A DNA stretch of 64,000 bases from Acinetobacter gandensis (lineage in GTDB: Bacteria; Pseudomonadota; Gammaproteobacteria; Pseudomonadales; Moraxellaceae): the NCBI RefSeq assembly GCF_001678755.1, contig NZ_LZDS01000012.1, positions 62,001-126,000 of the forward strand, given 5' to 3'. Of this stretch, positions 17,411 through 26,639 are shown piece by piece. Numbering within the stretch: the first letter of the stretch is position 1; the number at the start of each line of letters is the position of its first letter. The position numbers and the translations under genes were made by a program. The notes under the pieces were generated by a model. That model saw only the letters and a list, made by a program, of their open reading frames with translations. It was not told where the DNA came from and did no database searches.

Positions 17411-19246
17411 TTAGTCATTGAATTTACGGCGTGGACGATCTTCACCAAAAGTGCGTTCGCCACGTGGCTTGTCATCACCGAAACGTTTTGGACGATCATC
17501 GCCGAAACGCTTTGGACGATCATCAAATGAACGTTGTGGGCGGTCGCCATTAAATTCACGACGTGGACGGTCTTCACCGAAGCTACGTTTTGGACGATCA
17601 CCAAAACCATTTTCACGTGGTTTGTAATCTACACGGTTGCCACGGTTATCATCGTTAGAACGAGGACGATCACCGAAATCACGTTTTGGACGATCATCGA
17701 AAGAACGCTGTGGACGGTCACCGAAGTCACGCTTTGGACGATCATCGAACGAACGTTGTGGACGATCACCGAAACCGCCTTCGCGACGTGGTGGACGATC
17801 TTCGAATGAACGTTGTGGACGATCACCGAAACCGCCTTCACGACGTTGTGGACGATCACCGAAATCACGACGTGGACGATCTTCGCCACCGAATGAAGGA
17901 CGGTCACCACGTGGTTTGTCATCATAGCTACGACGTGGACGATCATCACCACCTTCGCGACGTTTGAAGTTGCTTTCGCCTTCAAAACGACGACCACCGC
18001 CGAAACCACCGCGACCACCGCGACCACCGTCACGACCACGACCTCGACCAGCGCCATCACGGCTACCACGTGCAGGAGGTGGAGATGGCTCAAGACCTTC
18101 AATTTCAGATACATTTAAACGTGCATCTAGGAAGTCTTCTAAAGCACGGATTTTACCGCGTTCACGGTAAGTTGCTAATGTAATCGCGTTACCTGTACGA
18201 CCCGCACGACCTGTACGACCGATACGGTGTACATAGTCTTCGTTCTTCATTGGAAGACCGAAGTTAATTACGTGAGAAATTGTTGGAACGTCAAGACCAC
18301 GTGCAGCAACGTCAGTTGCAACTAAGATTTTTGCACGGCCTTCACGGATGCTGCGTAAACGACGGTTACGTACAGTTTGTGGCATTGCACCGTGAAGTGC
18401 TACAACTGAAAGACCTGCTTCAGCTAGCTCTTCAGCCAACATATCAGTATCTTCTTGAGTTGAAGCAAATACCACAGCTTGGTCTACATCTTCAGCGTTC
18501 AACCAGTGTGTTAATAATTTTTTCTTGTGCTCGAAACCATCAGTCCAATGAAGAGTCTGAGTGATGTCGGTATTTGTAGAGTGACCAGTTTCAATTGCAA
18601 TACGTACTGGATCATTCATCATACGTTCTGCAAGCGTAATAATACGGCCAGCAAAAGTTGCAGAGAACATCAATGTTTGTTTACGGTTCGCCGCTAAATC
18701 ACTGATTGCTTCAAGGTCTTCAGAGAAACCTAAGTCAAGCATACGGTCAGCTTCGTCAACGATCAACGCATCAACGTTGTCTAATTTGATTTGACGACGG
18801 TTAACAAGGTCAAGTAAACGACCTGGAGTCGCCACAACAACTTGTGCACCTTTAAGCTGTTGGATTTGCTTACCGAAAGGCATACCACCCATGATCGCAG
18901 CAATACGAACACCTTTCATGTGACGTACCAAAGCAATCGCGTCTTGGCTCACCTGTTGAGCTAATTCACGTGTTGGGCAAAGCACAAGAATTGACGGTGC
19001 AGTTACCGCTTTCATGCGCTCTTTGAAAGACATCAATGTGTCTTGTTCAGCCAAAGCATTCACAGTTGGGAGTAAGAATGCAGCTGTTTTACCAGAACCT
19101 GTTTGGCTTGATACAAGAAGGTCATTGCCTTCTAATGCAGCCGGAATAGATTGTTCTTGCACTGGAGTTGGTGTAGTAAAACCTAAACCTTGTAGTGCCA
19201 GTTGTAACGACTCATGTAAAGGAAAATCAGCAAAAGTTTTGCTCAT
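17411..19246 (-). CDS. DEAD-box RNA helicase with long repetitive basic C-terminal tail
   Basis: ATP-dependent RNA helicase of the RhlE/DeaD type, acting in ribosome assembly, RNA decay or cold adaptation. Motifs in order: Q motif near residue 25, SQTGSGKT, PTRELA, TPGR, DEAD, SAT, VATDVAARGLD and HRIGRTGRAGR. After about residue 385 comes a Gly/Arg-rich block (GRGRGRDGGRGGRGG). About 180 residues of degenerate repeats built on DRPxRxF (DDRPKRFG, GDRPQRSF, EDRPRRxF) follow to the stop, a charged disordered tail expected to bind RNA or drive condensation. A GTG four codons upstream is possible, but the ATG at 19246 is better spaced from GGGTGA. The long leader suggests post-transcriptional control. 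Confidence 0.92.
   Translation of the reverse strand: MSKTFADFPLHESLQLALQGLGFTTPTPVQEQSIPAALEGNDLLVSSQTGSGKTAAFLLPTVNALAEQDTLMSFKERMKAVTAPSILVLCPTRELAQQVSQDAIALVRHMKGVRIAAIMGGMPFGKQIQQLKGAQVVVATPGRLLDLVNRRQIKLDNVDALIVDEADRMLDLGFSEDLEAISDLAANRKQTLMFSATFAGRIITLAERMMNDPVRIAIETGHSTNTDITQTLHWTDGFEHKKKLLTHWLNAEDVDQAVVFASTQEDTDMLAEELAEAGLSVVALHGAMPQTVRNRRLRSIREGRAKILVATDVAARGLDVPTISHVINFGLPMKNEDYVHRIGRTGRAGRTGNAITLATYRERGKIRALEDFLDARLNVSEIEGLEPSPPPARGSRDGAGRGRGRDGGRGGRGGFGGGRRFEGESNFKRREGGDDRPRRSYDDKPRGDRPSFGGEDRPRRDFGDRPQRREGGFGDRPQRSFEDRPPRREGGFGDRPQRSFDDRPKRDFGDRPQRSFDDRPKRDFGDRPRSNDDNRGNRVDYKPRENGFGDRPKRSFGEDRPRREFNGDRPQRSFDDRPKRFGDDRPKRFGDDKPRGERTFGEDRPRRKFND
17430..18050 (-). repeat. Minisatellite-like coding repeats in the helicase tail
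   Basis: The DNA repeats variants of tttggacgatcatc and gtggacgatcaccgaa many times, encoding the DRPxRxF units. Repeat copies differ by point changes and by length, as expected from slippage. Units are direct, adjacent and in frame, so they are part of the gene and not a CRISPR. Confidence 0.85.
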
Positions 19247-19518
19247 AGAGTATTTCACCCGGAAAATGGGTGCTCCATTAAAAATAATAAATTCAGATGG
19301 ACATCGGCAAAAAGCGGCACAGCAATAAACGCTGAAAATATAGAATCAGCGGCGATCCGAGAACGACGATGCGTATAACGCACACATGATTACAGCCGCA
19401 ACCTGAAGGAATCGCTTAGCGATTGGGTGGGGCGCGAAATATCGTCCTCTCTTTGGACCGGACGCGCATACACAATGATAGAAGAGAATGTTCAGGTAAT
19501 GAACGAAATTTAGTGCGT
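19247..19518 (-). promoter_or_regulatory. Long structured 5' leader of the helicase gene
   Basis: From the predicted promoter the transcript would run about 270 nt before the start codon. It contains an inverted repeat AATCGC-TTA-GCGATT (19410-19424) and other GC-rich stretches unlike the surrounding intergenic DNA. No frame of length is present. Long leaders controlling translation and mRNA decay are known for E. coli deaD, so an autoregulatory or cold-responsive role is a reasonable inference. Confidence 0.5.
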
Positions 19519-19524
19519 GCGGCG

Positions 19525-19552
19525 ATTATAGCAGAAAGTTTTTAAATGTCAC
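19525..19552 (-). promoter_or_regulatory. Sigma-70 promoter for the helicase gene
   Basis: On the minus strand, a GTGACA -35 (five of six matches to consensus) is followed after 16 bp by a perfect TATAAT -10 at 19530-19525. Confidence 0.65.
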
Positions 19553-19636
19553 CTGTTTTAGTCAACTTCAAATTATTTATTTGTAAGTTTCCTTGTGTTA
19601 CAAGGCTTTGACTGTGTGTTTTTGACCATTTAGAAA

Positions 19637-19667
19637 AAATAAAGCCCTCTCATGGAGGGCTTTATTT
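19637..19667 (-). terminator. Terminator of suhB
   Basis: Thirteen-bp stem AAATAAAGCCCTC / GAGGGCTTTATTT with a 5-nt loop, 36 bp after the suhB stop on the minus strand. Confidence 0.88.
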
Positions 19668-19702
19668 CATTATTCCGTCAATAAACTCGATCTAGGGTTC
19701 TA

Positions 19703-20533
19703 TTATTTTGCAGCTTCACCCCAAGCTGGAACTACAGCTTGCATTAATGGTTTAAGCATTTTCATAGAACACGCAAGTACTTGACCATTTTCCATAGAGT
19801 CATTACCACCACGCGCATCAACCACAGTACCGCCCGCTTCTTTCACAATCAACTCACCTGCAGCGATGTCCCATGGTTTCAAACCAAGTTCGAAATAACC
19901 ATCAAAGCGGCCAGCCGCAACATAAGCCAAATCCAATGCAGCAGAACCCGTACGACGATATTGCGCACCCGCTTCAGTTACATTTAACAATGAATTGAAA
20001 TGATTTTTCGCATAAGAAACCACTTCACCATTACGAATTTTGCGATACGCATGACCCACTGAAAGGAAAGTATTTTCTAAGCTGTCTTTTACATTTACAC
20101 GAATACGGCGTTGGTTCATCATCGCGCCACGGCCACGACTTGCAGAGAACAACTCATCTTTCACAGGGTCATAAATAACACCGTGTTGAGTTACACCTTT
20201 ATGCTGAACTGCGATAGAGATACAGAAATGCGGAACACCTTGAACGAAGTTTAAAGTGCCATCAAGTGGGTCAATGATCCAACACCAATCAGCGTCGTGA
20301 CCTTTACCTTCTTGTAGACCAAACTCTTCACCAAGGAAGCTGTGATTTTTATAGCTTTTACGTAGGGTATCGATAGCCAACTGTTCCAAGTAACGGTCAA
20401 CACGCGTTACAGGACCATCAATTCCTTTTTCTTCGACTTGTAGATCGAGTTTATGACGATTTTGATGCGCTTTTAAAAGCTCTTGACCAACTAATTGAGC
20501 CGCACGCGCAGCCATAACCACCATAGGTTCCAT
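19703..20533 (-). CDS. suhB: Inositol-monophosphatase family protein SuhB
   Basis: Mg2+-dependent phosphatase of the inositol monophosphatase family; in E. coli SuhB also joins the Nus antitermination complex on rRNA operons. Metal-binding motifs are present: EEFGLQEG (Glu of motif 1), WIIDPLDGTLNFVQG (motif 2, about residues 86-100) and the C-terminal KPWDIAAGELIVKEAGG (motif 3). Length of 276 residues matches. It stands alone between two terminators. Whether it has the Nus role here is inference. Confidence 0.9.
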   Translation of the reverse strand: MEPMVVMAARAAQLVGQELLKAHQNRHKLDLQVEEKGIDGPVTRVDRYLEQLAIDTLRKSYKNHSFLGEEFGLQEGKGHDADWCWIIDPLDGTLNFVQGVPHFCISIAVQHKGVTQHGVIYDPVKDELFSASRGRGAMMNQRRIRVNVKDSLENTFLSVGHAYRKIRNGEVVSYAKNHFNSLLNVTEAGAQYRRTGSAALDLAYVAAGRFDGYFELGLKPWDIAAGELIVKEAGGTVVDARGGNDSMENGQVLACSMKMLKPLMQAVVPAWGEAAK

Positions 20534-20580
20534 TGAACACCCACTACAAATTTGAAGATACTGATAAAGAATAATGCATA

Positions 20581-20614
20581 AAAGCCCTTATATCTTATCA
20601 AATATAAGGGCTTT
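20581..20614 (-). terminator. Terminator of dxs
   Basis: Perfect 13-bp stem AAAGCCCTTATAT / ATATAAGGGCTTT with an 8-nt loop, 30 bp downstream of the dxs stop. Confidence 0.88.
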
Positions 20615-20644
20615 TAGGTAAAAAATGTTTCTAAAAATTAGAAA

Positions 20645-22555
20645 TTAGCAAACCGCTTTGTTGCTCTGCTTTAACCAGCATTGTTCTGTTGATGCTGCTA
20701 TACCTGCTACATCAAGACCAGCTTGTTGTAGCATTTGACCATGTGTCGCCTGATGCATAAATTCATCAGATAAACCTAAATTCAGCATTGGTTTAACAAT
20801 TCCAGCTTGCGCCAAATATTCATTCACTGCACTACCCGCACCAGCCATCACCGCATGTTCTTCAACAGTGACAAACAGATGAGTTGAATCTGCAATTTGG
20901 TCGATCAGCTGAGTATCTAATGGTTTTACAAAACGCATGTTTACCACACGAACTGCAACATCCAGTTTTTCAGCCAATACTTCAGCCGCCTCAACCGCTG
21001 CCTGAACACGGCTACCAAATGCTAAAATCGAAATTGTTGCATCTTGTTGAATATTAAAACTTGCCAAGATTTCGCCACGCCCAATTTCAAGTTCAACCAT
21101 ATTCTGTTGAATTTCAACCCCCAGCCCATTACCACGCGGATAACGAACTGCGGCAGGACCTTTATAAAGGTAAGCAGTATGCAACATTTGACGACATTCA
21201 TTTTCGTCTTTAGGTGCCATGATCACCATATTCGGGACGGTACGCATAAAGGCGTAATCGTATGCACCGGCATGTGTCGGGCCATCTTCACCGACCAAAC
21301 CAGCACGATCGATGCCAAAAGTGACATCTAAATTTTGTAATGCTACATCGTGAATCAGTTGATCATAACCACGTTGCAGGAATGTAGAATAAATAGCGAC
21401 AACCGGCTTAACCCCTTCACAAGCCATACCTGCTGCAAGCGTTACAGCATGCTGTTCAGCAATCGCGACATCAAAGAAACGCTCTGGATATTGTTTCGCA
21501 AATTTGACCATGCCTGAGCCTTCGCACATCGCAGGGGTGATTGCCAATAAACGATTATCCTGAGCCGCCTCGTCACATAACCATTGCCCAAAGACATCCG
21601 AATATTTCGGTGCAGTACTTGTTGAAGCGGGTGTATCTAATTTGCTAATCGCATGGTATTTAATTTGGTCTGCTTCAGCTGGTGCAAAGCCTTTGCCTTT
21701 TTTGGTATACACATGCACTAAGCGAGGCCCTTTACGTTTTTTCAATGCATCAAAAACATGGCTGAGTTGTGTTACATCGTGGCCGTCAAATGGACCAAAA
21801 TAGTCAAAACCAATCGCTTTAAATAAATTGTCCGCAGCATCTGTTGCTGCACTGTGTAAACGGGAGTTATAGGTCCATTCAGGATGTGGCTGCACAAACG
21901 CTTCGCCATCTTCCGAGATATTAACAGATTGACCACTTTCCCAAATTGCTGCTAAATGTTTAGCAAAACCACCTGTGCTGCATGAAATCGACATATCATT
22001 GTCGTTCAAGACCACCATTAAATCTGCATCATGCGCCACAGCATCATTCATGGCTTCAAACGCCATACCTGCTGTCATGGCACCATCACCCACAATTGCT
22101 ACCACATGACAAGGATCTTGTTTAAAACGACGTGCTAAAGACATGCCTAAACCCGCAGAAATCGCAGTCGACGAATGCCCTACCCCAAAGGTATCAAATT
22201 CAGACTCTTCACGTGCTGGAAATGCGGCTAGACCATCTTTTGCACGAATTGTCACCAACTGTTCACGACGACCAGTTAAGGCTTTGTGTGGATAAGCTTG
22301 ATGACCAACATCCCAAATTAAACGATCGTCAGGCGTATTGAAACAGTAGTGCAAAGCCACCGTGAGCTCAATCACACCTAAATTGGCACCAAAATGCCCA
22401 CCACTTTGTCCCGCTGCGTACAAAATAAATTGACGTAACTCATCCGCCACTTGTTCTAACTGGCTGCGCTCGAGTACACGTAATTGTTGCGGATGTTGAA
22501 TCGTATCCAGCAACGGAGTTACAGGGCGTTGAGATGGTATTTCTGTATACAGCAT
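20645..22555 (-). CDS. dxs: 1-deoxy-D-xylulose-5-phosphate synthase
   Basis: Thiamine-diphosphate enzyme condensing pyruvate and glyceraldehyde-3-phosphate, the first and rate-limiting step of the MEP isoprenoid pathway. Seen: [17 protein letters not shown], the ThDP/Mg motif [15 protein letters not shown]...[23 protein letters not shown] of the pyrimidine domain, and a transketolase C-terminal domain. 636 residues from the ATG at 22555. A further 10 codons back to a TTG at 22585 are open, but its Shine-Dalgarno spacing is wrong. Product also feeds thiamine and pyridoxal synthesis. Confidence 0.96.
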   Translation of the reverse strand: MLYTEIPSQRPVTPLLDTIQHPQQLRVLERSQLEQVADELRQFILYAAGQSGGHFGANLGVIELTVALHYCFNTPDDRLIWDVGHQAYPHKALTGRREQLVTIRAKDGLAAFPAREESEFDTFGVGHSSTAISAGLGMSLARRFKQDPCHVVAIVGDGAMTAGMAFEAMNDAVAHDADLMVVLNDNDMSISCSTGGFAKHLAAIWESGQSVNISEDGEAFVQPHPEWTYNSRLHSAATDAADNLFKAIGFDYFGPFDGHDVTQLSHVFDALKKRKGPRLVHVYTKKGKGFAPAEADQIKYHAISKLDTPASTSTAPKYSDVFGQWLCDEAAQDNRLLAITPAMCEGSGMVKFAKQYPERFFDVAIAEQHAVTLAAGMACEGVKPVVAIYSTFLQRGYDQLIHDVALQNLDVTFGIDRAGLVGEDGPTHAGAYDYAFMRTVPNMVIMAPKDENECRQMLHTAYLYKGPAAVRYPRGNGLGVEIQQNMVELEIGRGEILASFNIQQDATISILAFGSRVQAAVEAAEVLAEKLDVAVRVVNMRFVKPLDTQLIDQIADSTHLFVTVEEHAVMAGAGSAVNEYLAQAGIVKPMLNLGLSDEFMHQATHGQMLQQAGLDVAGIAASTEQCWLKQSNKAVC

Positions 22556-22866
22556 AATGTGGCAAAGCCTTCTAAAGCCTGGCAAATCCTAAGCTCGGTC
22601 TAAATGGGTTACTCGATCATATCGTCGAATTGTATCACCTTACAATCAGCCAAACTTCTAGCGATGTAATTTTAAGCAATGATCTCGTAGTGGGAGATTT
22701 TGAATGAGTCAGATTATCCTGAATAATCTTCCTATTTATCAACTATTATCGTTCGCTTTATACAAAAAAGAAAATGTTCTGCATAAATTCATCGTTGCAA
22801 TTCTACCAATGCCCAAGCATTACGCTATACTTTAGCCAATTTATAATCGAATAAACGGGTTAAGCA
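22556..22866. other. Divergent dxs/ribA intergenic region
   Basis: 311 bp between two start codons. A TATAAT at 22842-22847 upstream of ribA could be a -10 but lacks a good -35. A 43-codon frame (22704-22835) with GGGAGA eight bases before its ATG is present; it has no recognisable features and I do not call it a gene. No riboswitch of the FMN or TPP type was recognised. Confidence 0.4.
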
Positions 22867-23469
22867 GTGCCTATAGAATTTGTCGCAACGTCAAGATTAC
22901 CGACCGCTTTTGGTGAATTCAATATTACGGTTTTTCAGGATCCTGAAACCGGCGAAGAACATGTAGCACTCTCTAAAGGACTAGAACAAGCACCCACTGA
23001 ACCTGTTTTAGTGCGCATCCATTCTGAGTGCCTCACTGGTGACGCCTTCGCTTCGCTGAAATGTGACTGTGGCCCACAACTACAAGCAACACAAAAACTG
23101 ATTAATGAAGCAGGTCAAGGTGTGATTTTATATTTACGCCAAGAAGGCCGCGGCATTGGCTTGACCAATAAGATCCGTGCTTATGCCTTACAAGACCAAG
23201 GCCATGATACGGTCGATGCCAATTTACTATTGAATTTACCTGCTGATGCTCGTCGTTATGACATGTGTCCAATCATGCTCAAGCATTTGAATATTCAACA
23301 AGTCCGATTGATTACCAACAACCCATTAAAAATTGAAGCATTGCAAGAACAAGGCGTTGATGTCGTTGATCGTGTACCGCTGACTGTGGGCTTAAATCCA
23401 TTCAATGAACAATATTTAAAAACCAAACACGATCGTATGTCTCATATGTATCAAAAGGATGATTTTTAA
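22867..23469 (+). CDS. ribA: GTP cyclohydrolase II
   Basis: Zn-dependent enzyme opening GTP to 2,5-diamino-6-ribosylamino-pyrimidinone phosphate, the first step of riboflavin synthesis. The zinc ligands are visible in [17 protein letters not shown] (three Cys), followed by [10 protein letters not shown] (catalytic Arg region) and LLTNNP-type [12 protein letters not shown]. This is the stand-alone 200-residue form, with no RibB domain. Translation starts at GTG (MPIEFVATS). The ribosome-binding site is weak. It is divergent from dxs. Confidence 0.95.
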   Translation: MPIEFVATSRLPTAFGEFNITVFQDPETGEEHVALSKGLEQAPTEPVLVRIHSECLTGDAFASLKCDCGPQLQATQKLINEAGQGVILYLRQEGRGIGLTNKIRAYALQDQGHDTVDANLLLNLPADARRYDMCPIMLKHLNIQQVRLITNNPLKIEALQEQGVDVVDRVPLTVGLNPFNEQYLKTKHDRMSHMYQKDDF

Positions 23470-23483
23470 TTAATCTATCTCCC

Positions 23484-23526
23484 CCTCTTTATTTAAAGAG
23501 GTGAAGCCTCCCTTTTTAAGGGGAGG
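23484..23526. repeat. Double-hairpin extragenic repeat between ribA and hemN
   Basis: Two adjacent hairpins: CCTCTTT-attt-AAAGAGG (23484-23501) and CCTCCC...GGGAGG (23507-23526), then TTTGGAGG. There is no proper T-run. The pattern of alternating CCTC/GAGG stems resembles short palindromic elements I recall scattered through Acinetobacter genomes. It may act as a transcript boundary for the two convergent genes. Confidence 0.5.
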
Positions 23527-23539
23527 TTTGGAGGAATTC

Positions 23540-24913
23540 TCAAATCGTCATCGAAAAAATACGATTTTCAGGTACACGGCGTTTTAACCTTAAATCAAAG
23601 GCCATGCAGATATTACGTACAAAAGGTTTGCCTTTTTCGGTAATTTGGATGCTTTGATCACCTAACTCTAATAATTCATCTGCCTGCATTTCTGTTAATT
23701 GTGCAACCACTTCATCAATTTCCGGAAATTGCATGTCTGTGTTTGCCCAAGAAGTATGGAATGTACACATCAAATTCAGAATATGTTTACGGATAATCAA
23801 GTCTTCTTCAGTCAGCACATGACCTCGATAAACAGGAATTTGGTTTTCCTCTAAACGCGCATAATAGTCTTCAATTTTCTTTTCATTTTGCGCGAAGCTA
23901 TACCAACTATCACTAATTGAAGATAAGCCCAGTCCGATCATGACTTGGGTTTTAGAAGCGGTATAACCCATAAAGTTACGATGTAAACTGCCCTGTTGAA
24001 AAGCTTTATACATTGCATCTTTTTCTAAAGCAAAATGATCCATTCCAATTTCATGATACCCATGTGCCAAGAGCTGCTTTTTGCCTTCTTCATAACATTG
24101 ACGTTTTAACTCATCTTTTGGTACATCAGCATCTTTAAAACCACGCTGTCCATTGCCCTTAATCCACGGCACATGCGCATAACTATAAAAAGCCAAACGA
24201 TCAGGCATCAAACGATTGGTCTGATTAATCGTGTGCAACACATCCATTAAATCTTGAAAAGGCAGACCAAATACCAAGTCATGTGAAATTGAGGTATAGC
24301 CAATCTCCCGCGCCCACTGCGTGACTTGTTCCACATGCTCAAAAGGTTGTATCCGATGAATGGCTTTTTGCACTTTTTCATTATAGTCCTGCACGCCATA
24401 GCTCACGCGACGAAAGCCCAAATCATACAAAGCTTGTAAATGCTCACGTGTGGTATTGTTCGGATGGCCTTCGAAACTAAATTCATGCTGCTCTGCCACA
24501 TTGGCTTTGGACAAAATGCCTTGAATCAGTTGTGTTAAATGCTCAGGTGAGAAAAAGGTGGGCGTACCGCCGCCCAAGTGAATCTCTTTAATATTGGGTT
24601 TATCCACCAAAACATCACAATATAACGCCCATTCTTTTAAGACTGCTTGGATATAGGGTTGTTCCATCTCATGTTTTTTGGTGACTTTTTTATGACAACC
24701 GCAAAAAGTACATAAACTTTCACAAAACGGCAGATGAATATAAAGACTAATGCCTTCACTTTGATTCGACTCGTCAAACGATTTTTTTAAACCCTGTTTC
24801 CACAATGCTAATGAAAACGCCTGCTCTTCCCAGTACGGTACCGTTGGGTAACTGGTATAGCGTGGGCCTGGTACATTATATTTTTGAATTAAGGAATTCG
24901 CCTGCTGAGACAT
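23540..24913 (-). CDS. hemN: Oxygen-independent coproporphyrinogen III oxidase
   Basis: Radical-SAM enzyme decarboxylating coproporphyrinogen III to protoporphyrinogen IX without oxygen. The cluster motif CESLCTFCGC gives Cys64, Cys68, Cys71 plus the HemN-specific Cys73. N-terminal YTSYPTVPYW and HLGGGTPTFF, and GFRRVSYGVQDYNEKVQKAIHR, are diagnostic of true HemN and not HemW. Length of 457 residues matches. It is transcribed away from hemF across a 245-bp shared region; a single TTGAT half-site near the start is not enough to claim an FNR/ANR box. Confidence 0.95.
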   Translation of the reverse strand: MSQQANSLIQKYNVPGPRYTSYPTVPYWEEQAFSLALWKQGLKKSFDESNQSEGISLYIHLPFCESLCTFCGCHKKVTKKHEMEQPYIQAVLKEWALYCDVLVDKPNIKEIHLGGGTPTFFSPEHLTQLIQGILSKANVAEQHEFSFEGHPNNTTREHLQALYDLGFRRVSYGVQDYNEKVQKAIHRIQPFEHVEQVTQWAREIGYTSISHDLVFGLPFQDLMDVLHTINQTNRLMPDRLAFYSYAHVPWIKGNGQRGFKDADVPKDELKRQCYEEGKKQLLAHGYHEIGMDHFALEKDAMYKAFQQGSLHRNFMGYTASKTQVMIGLGLSSISDSWYSFAQNEKKIEDYYARLEENQIPVYRGHVLTEEDLIIRKHILNLMCTFHTSWANTDMQFPEIDEVVAQLTEMQADELLELGDQSIQITEKGKPFVRNICMAFDLRLKRRVPENRIFSMTI

Positions 24914-25158
24914 AGATGCACCATTTCGATCAATGAGATTCCAATTGAATCTGCCTATGATTATTGTGCGGAGCTTCTACTTTGAATTCAACCAAGCAAC
25001 TTAGTCGGAATATCTAGGTTATTTTCGTCAAATATTGCTTTCATTTAAGCTGACCATACGGCGTAACCGATGCTCAATATTGGGAAAAAGACCTTAAGTT
25101 TTGCAGCGTTTTATGCTTTGATGGACACTATCATTTAATTATTTTTATACAGGTCAGA

Positions 25159-26100
25159 ATGAAGAATCCAACTTCAGCCGATATACAACGTGTAGATGAA
25201 TTCCTGCGTGATTTACAGGCACGTATTTGTGCCGCTTTGGAACAGCAAGAACGCGCTGGCGGTGGAAATGCTGAATTTGTAATTGATGATTGGGAACGCC
25301 CCGAGGGTGGTGGTGGCCGCTCACGTGTGCTGCAAAATGGCACAGTGATTGAAAAAGGCGGTGTGATGTTTTCACACATCAATATTTCCAAACTACCTGC
25401 TTCCGCAACTGAGCGTCACCCGGCCATTGCTGGTGCTAAAGCTCAAGCCATGGGGGTTTCATTGGTGATCCATCCTAAAAATCCCAATGTACCCACTTCA
25501 CATGCCAATATCCGTTTATTCGTGGCTGAAAAAGAAGGTCAAGATCCAATTTGGTGGTTTGGCGGCGGTTTTGACCTCACTCCGTATTATCCAAATGATG
25601 AAGATGTATTGTCTTGGCATCAAACTGCTCATGATCTCTGCGCTCCGTTTGGCGATAAGGTTTACGCAGAACATAAGAAATGGTGTGACGACTATTTCTA
25701 TTTAAAGCATCGTGATGAGCAACGTGGCGTCGGTGGTCTATTTTTTGATGATTTAAATCAATGGGACTTTGAAACTTGCTTCCAATATATGCAAGCCGTT
25801 GGTAATGGCTACCTAGATGCAATTTTGCCTATTTTTAAAAAGAACCAAGATAAATCATATACAGAAGCACAACGCGACTTCCAACTGTACCGTCGTGGCC
25901 GTTATGTCGAATATAACTTAGTGTATGACCGTGGCACATTGTTTGGATTACAAACTGGTGGTCGCATTGAATCCATTTTGGTCAGCATGCCACCTTTAGC
26001 AGGTTGGTCATATCGTCCTGAATGGGAAGAAAATTCTGCCGAAAAAAAATTAACCGATTTTTATCTTAAACCACAAGATTGGTTAACGGTTTTAAAATAA
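25159..26100 (+). CDS. hemF: Oxygen-dependent coproporphyrinogen III oxidase
   Basis: Aerobic counterpart of HemN, making protoporphyrinogen IX with O2. Typical segments are [43 protein letters not shown], the [15 protein letters not shown] block and [14 protein letters not shown]. The C-terminus has the usual MSMPP-like SMPPLAGW. 313 residues. Having hemN and hemF back to back suggests oxygen-responsive division of the same step. A weak AGGT precedes the ATG. A terminator follows directly. Confidence 0.96.
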   Translation: MKNPTSADIQRVDEFLRDLQARICAALEQQERAGGGNAEFVIDDWERPEGGGGRSRVLQNGTVIEKGGVMFSHINISKLPASATERHPAIAGAKAQAMGVSLVIHPKNPNVPTSHANIRLFVAEKEGQDPIWWFGGGFDLTPYYPNDEDVLSWHQTAHDLCAPFGDKVYAEHKKWCDDYFYLKHRDEQRGVGGLFFDDLNQWDFETCFQYMQAVGNGYLDAILPIFKKNQDKSYTEAQRDFQLYRRGRYVEYNLVYDRGTLFGLQTGGRIESILVSMPPLAGWSYRPEWEENSAEKKLTDFYLKPQDWLTVLK

Positions 26101-26107
26101 GACAACT

Positions 26108-26136
26108 AAGCCTCTGAAGTTCAGAGGCTTTTTTTA
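26108..26136 (+). terminator. Terminator of hemF
   Basis: Ten-bp stem AAGCCTCTGA / TCAGAGGCTT with a 3-nt loop, then seven T residues, starting 8 bp after the stop. Confidence 0.9.
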
Positions 26137-26317
26137 TATTGAAAATTTCACACCGAATAATTCATAAATAATTGAGTAATAAAATATTTTCTAGCCATTT
26201 ACTTTGTAAACAGAATACCCAACAATGACACATGAATCACACAGCTTCACGCTACCCTGTTGTATGACAAGCGACTAAACTGATTGCTGTAATTTTCCAA
26301 TATGGAGTACAACATAA

Positions 26318-26539
26318 ATGCCATCTCAAACACTCAATAAAAAAACCCTTCGTGCACGTACTTTGGTGTTTTGGAGCTTTGTTGTGGTGTTAATCAGCGC
26401 AATCAGTACCAATATATTTTCAGAGACCACGCTCAACGATAACCTTGCCATCGGTTTCATGGTGATTGCTTTAATCGGTCTCTTATTTAGCGCAGCGACG
26501 ATATTAATTCACACAATTTTAGATATCTGCAATCCTTAA
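26318..26539 (+). CDS. Small inner-membrane protein of unknown function, 73 aa
   Basis: Not recognised. A basic N-terminus (KKTLRARTL) is followed by two hydrophobic segments, about residues 16-34 and 45-67, giving a helical hairpin with a short polar loop. GGAG lies 12 bases upstream of the ATG, which is a long spacing. It sits alone between hemF and aroE and may be cotranscribed with aroE, which starts 100 bp further on. Coding is supported by the coherent topology only. Confidence 0.6.
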   Translation: MPSQTLNKKTLRARTLVFWSFVVVLISAISTNIFSETTLNDNLAIGFMVIALIGLLFSAATILIHTILDICNP

Positions 26540-26639
26540 AGCACTGCAATATTTTCGCAAATATCCCCGCTAAACTTCTGGCAGTGTTGATTTTGGCGTA
26601 TATTATCTGCACTTTTCGTTCCGACATGGATGCAGTGCA

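Noticed and set aside
17430..18170. Several overlapping frames on both strands inside the helicase tail, and the regular repeat pattern
   Set aside because: They arise from the in-frame DRPxRxF coding repeats. Repeat units are adjacent with no spacers, so this is not a CRISPR, and the alternative frames encode only biased low-complexity sequence.
24914..25158. FNR/ANR box between hemN and hemF
   Set aside because: Only a TTGAT half-site was seen near the hemN start; the matching ATCAA at the right spacing is missing.
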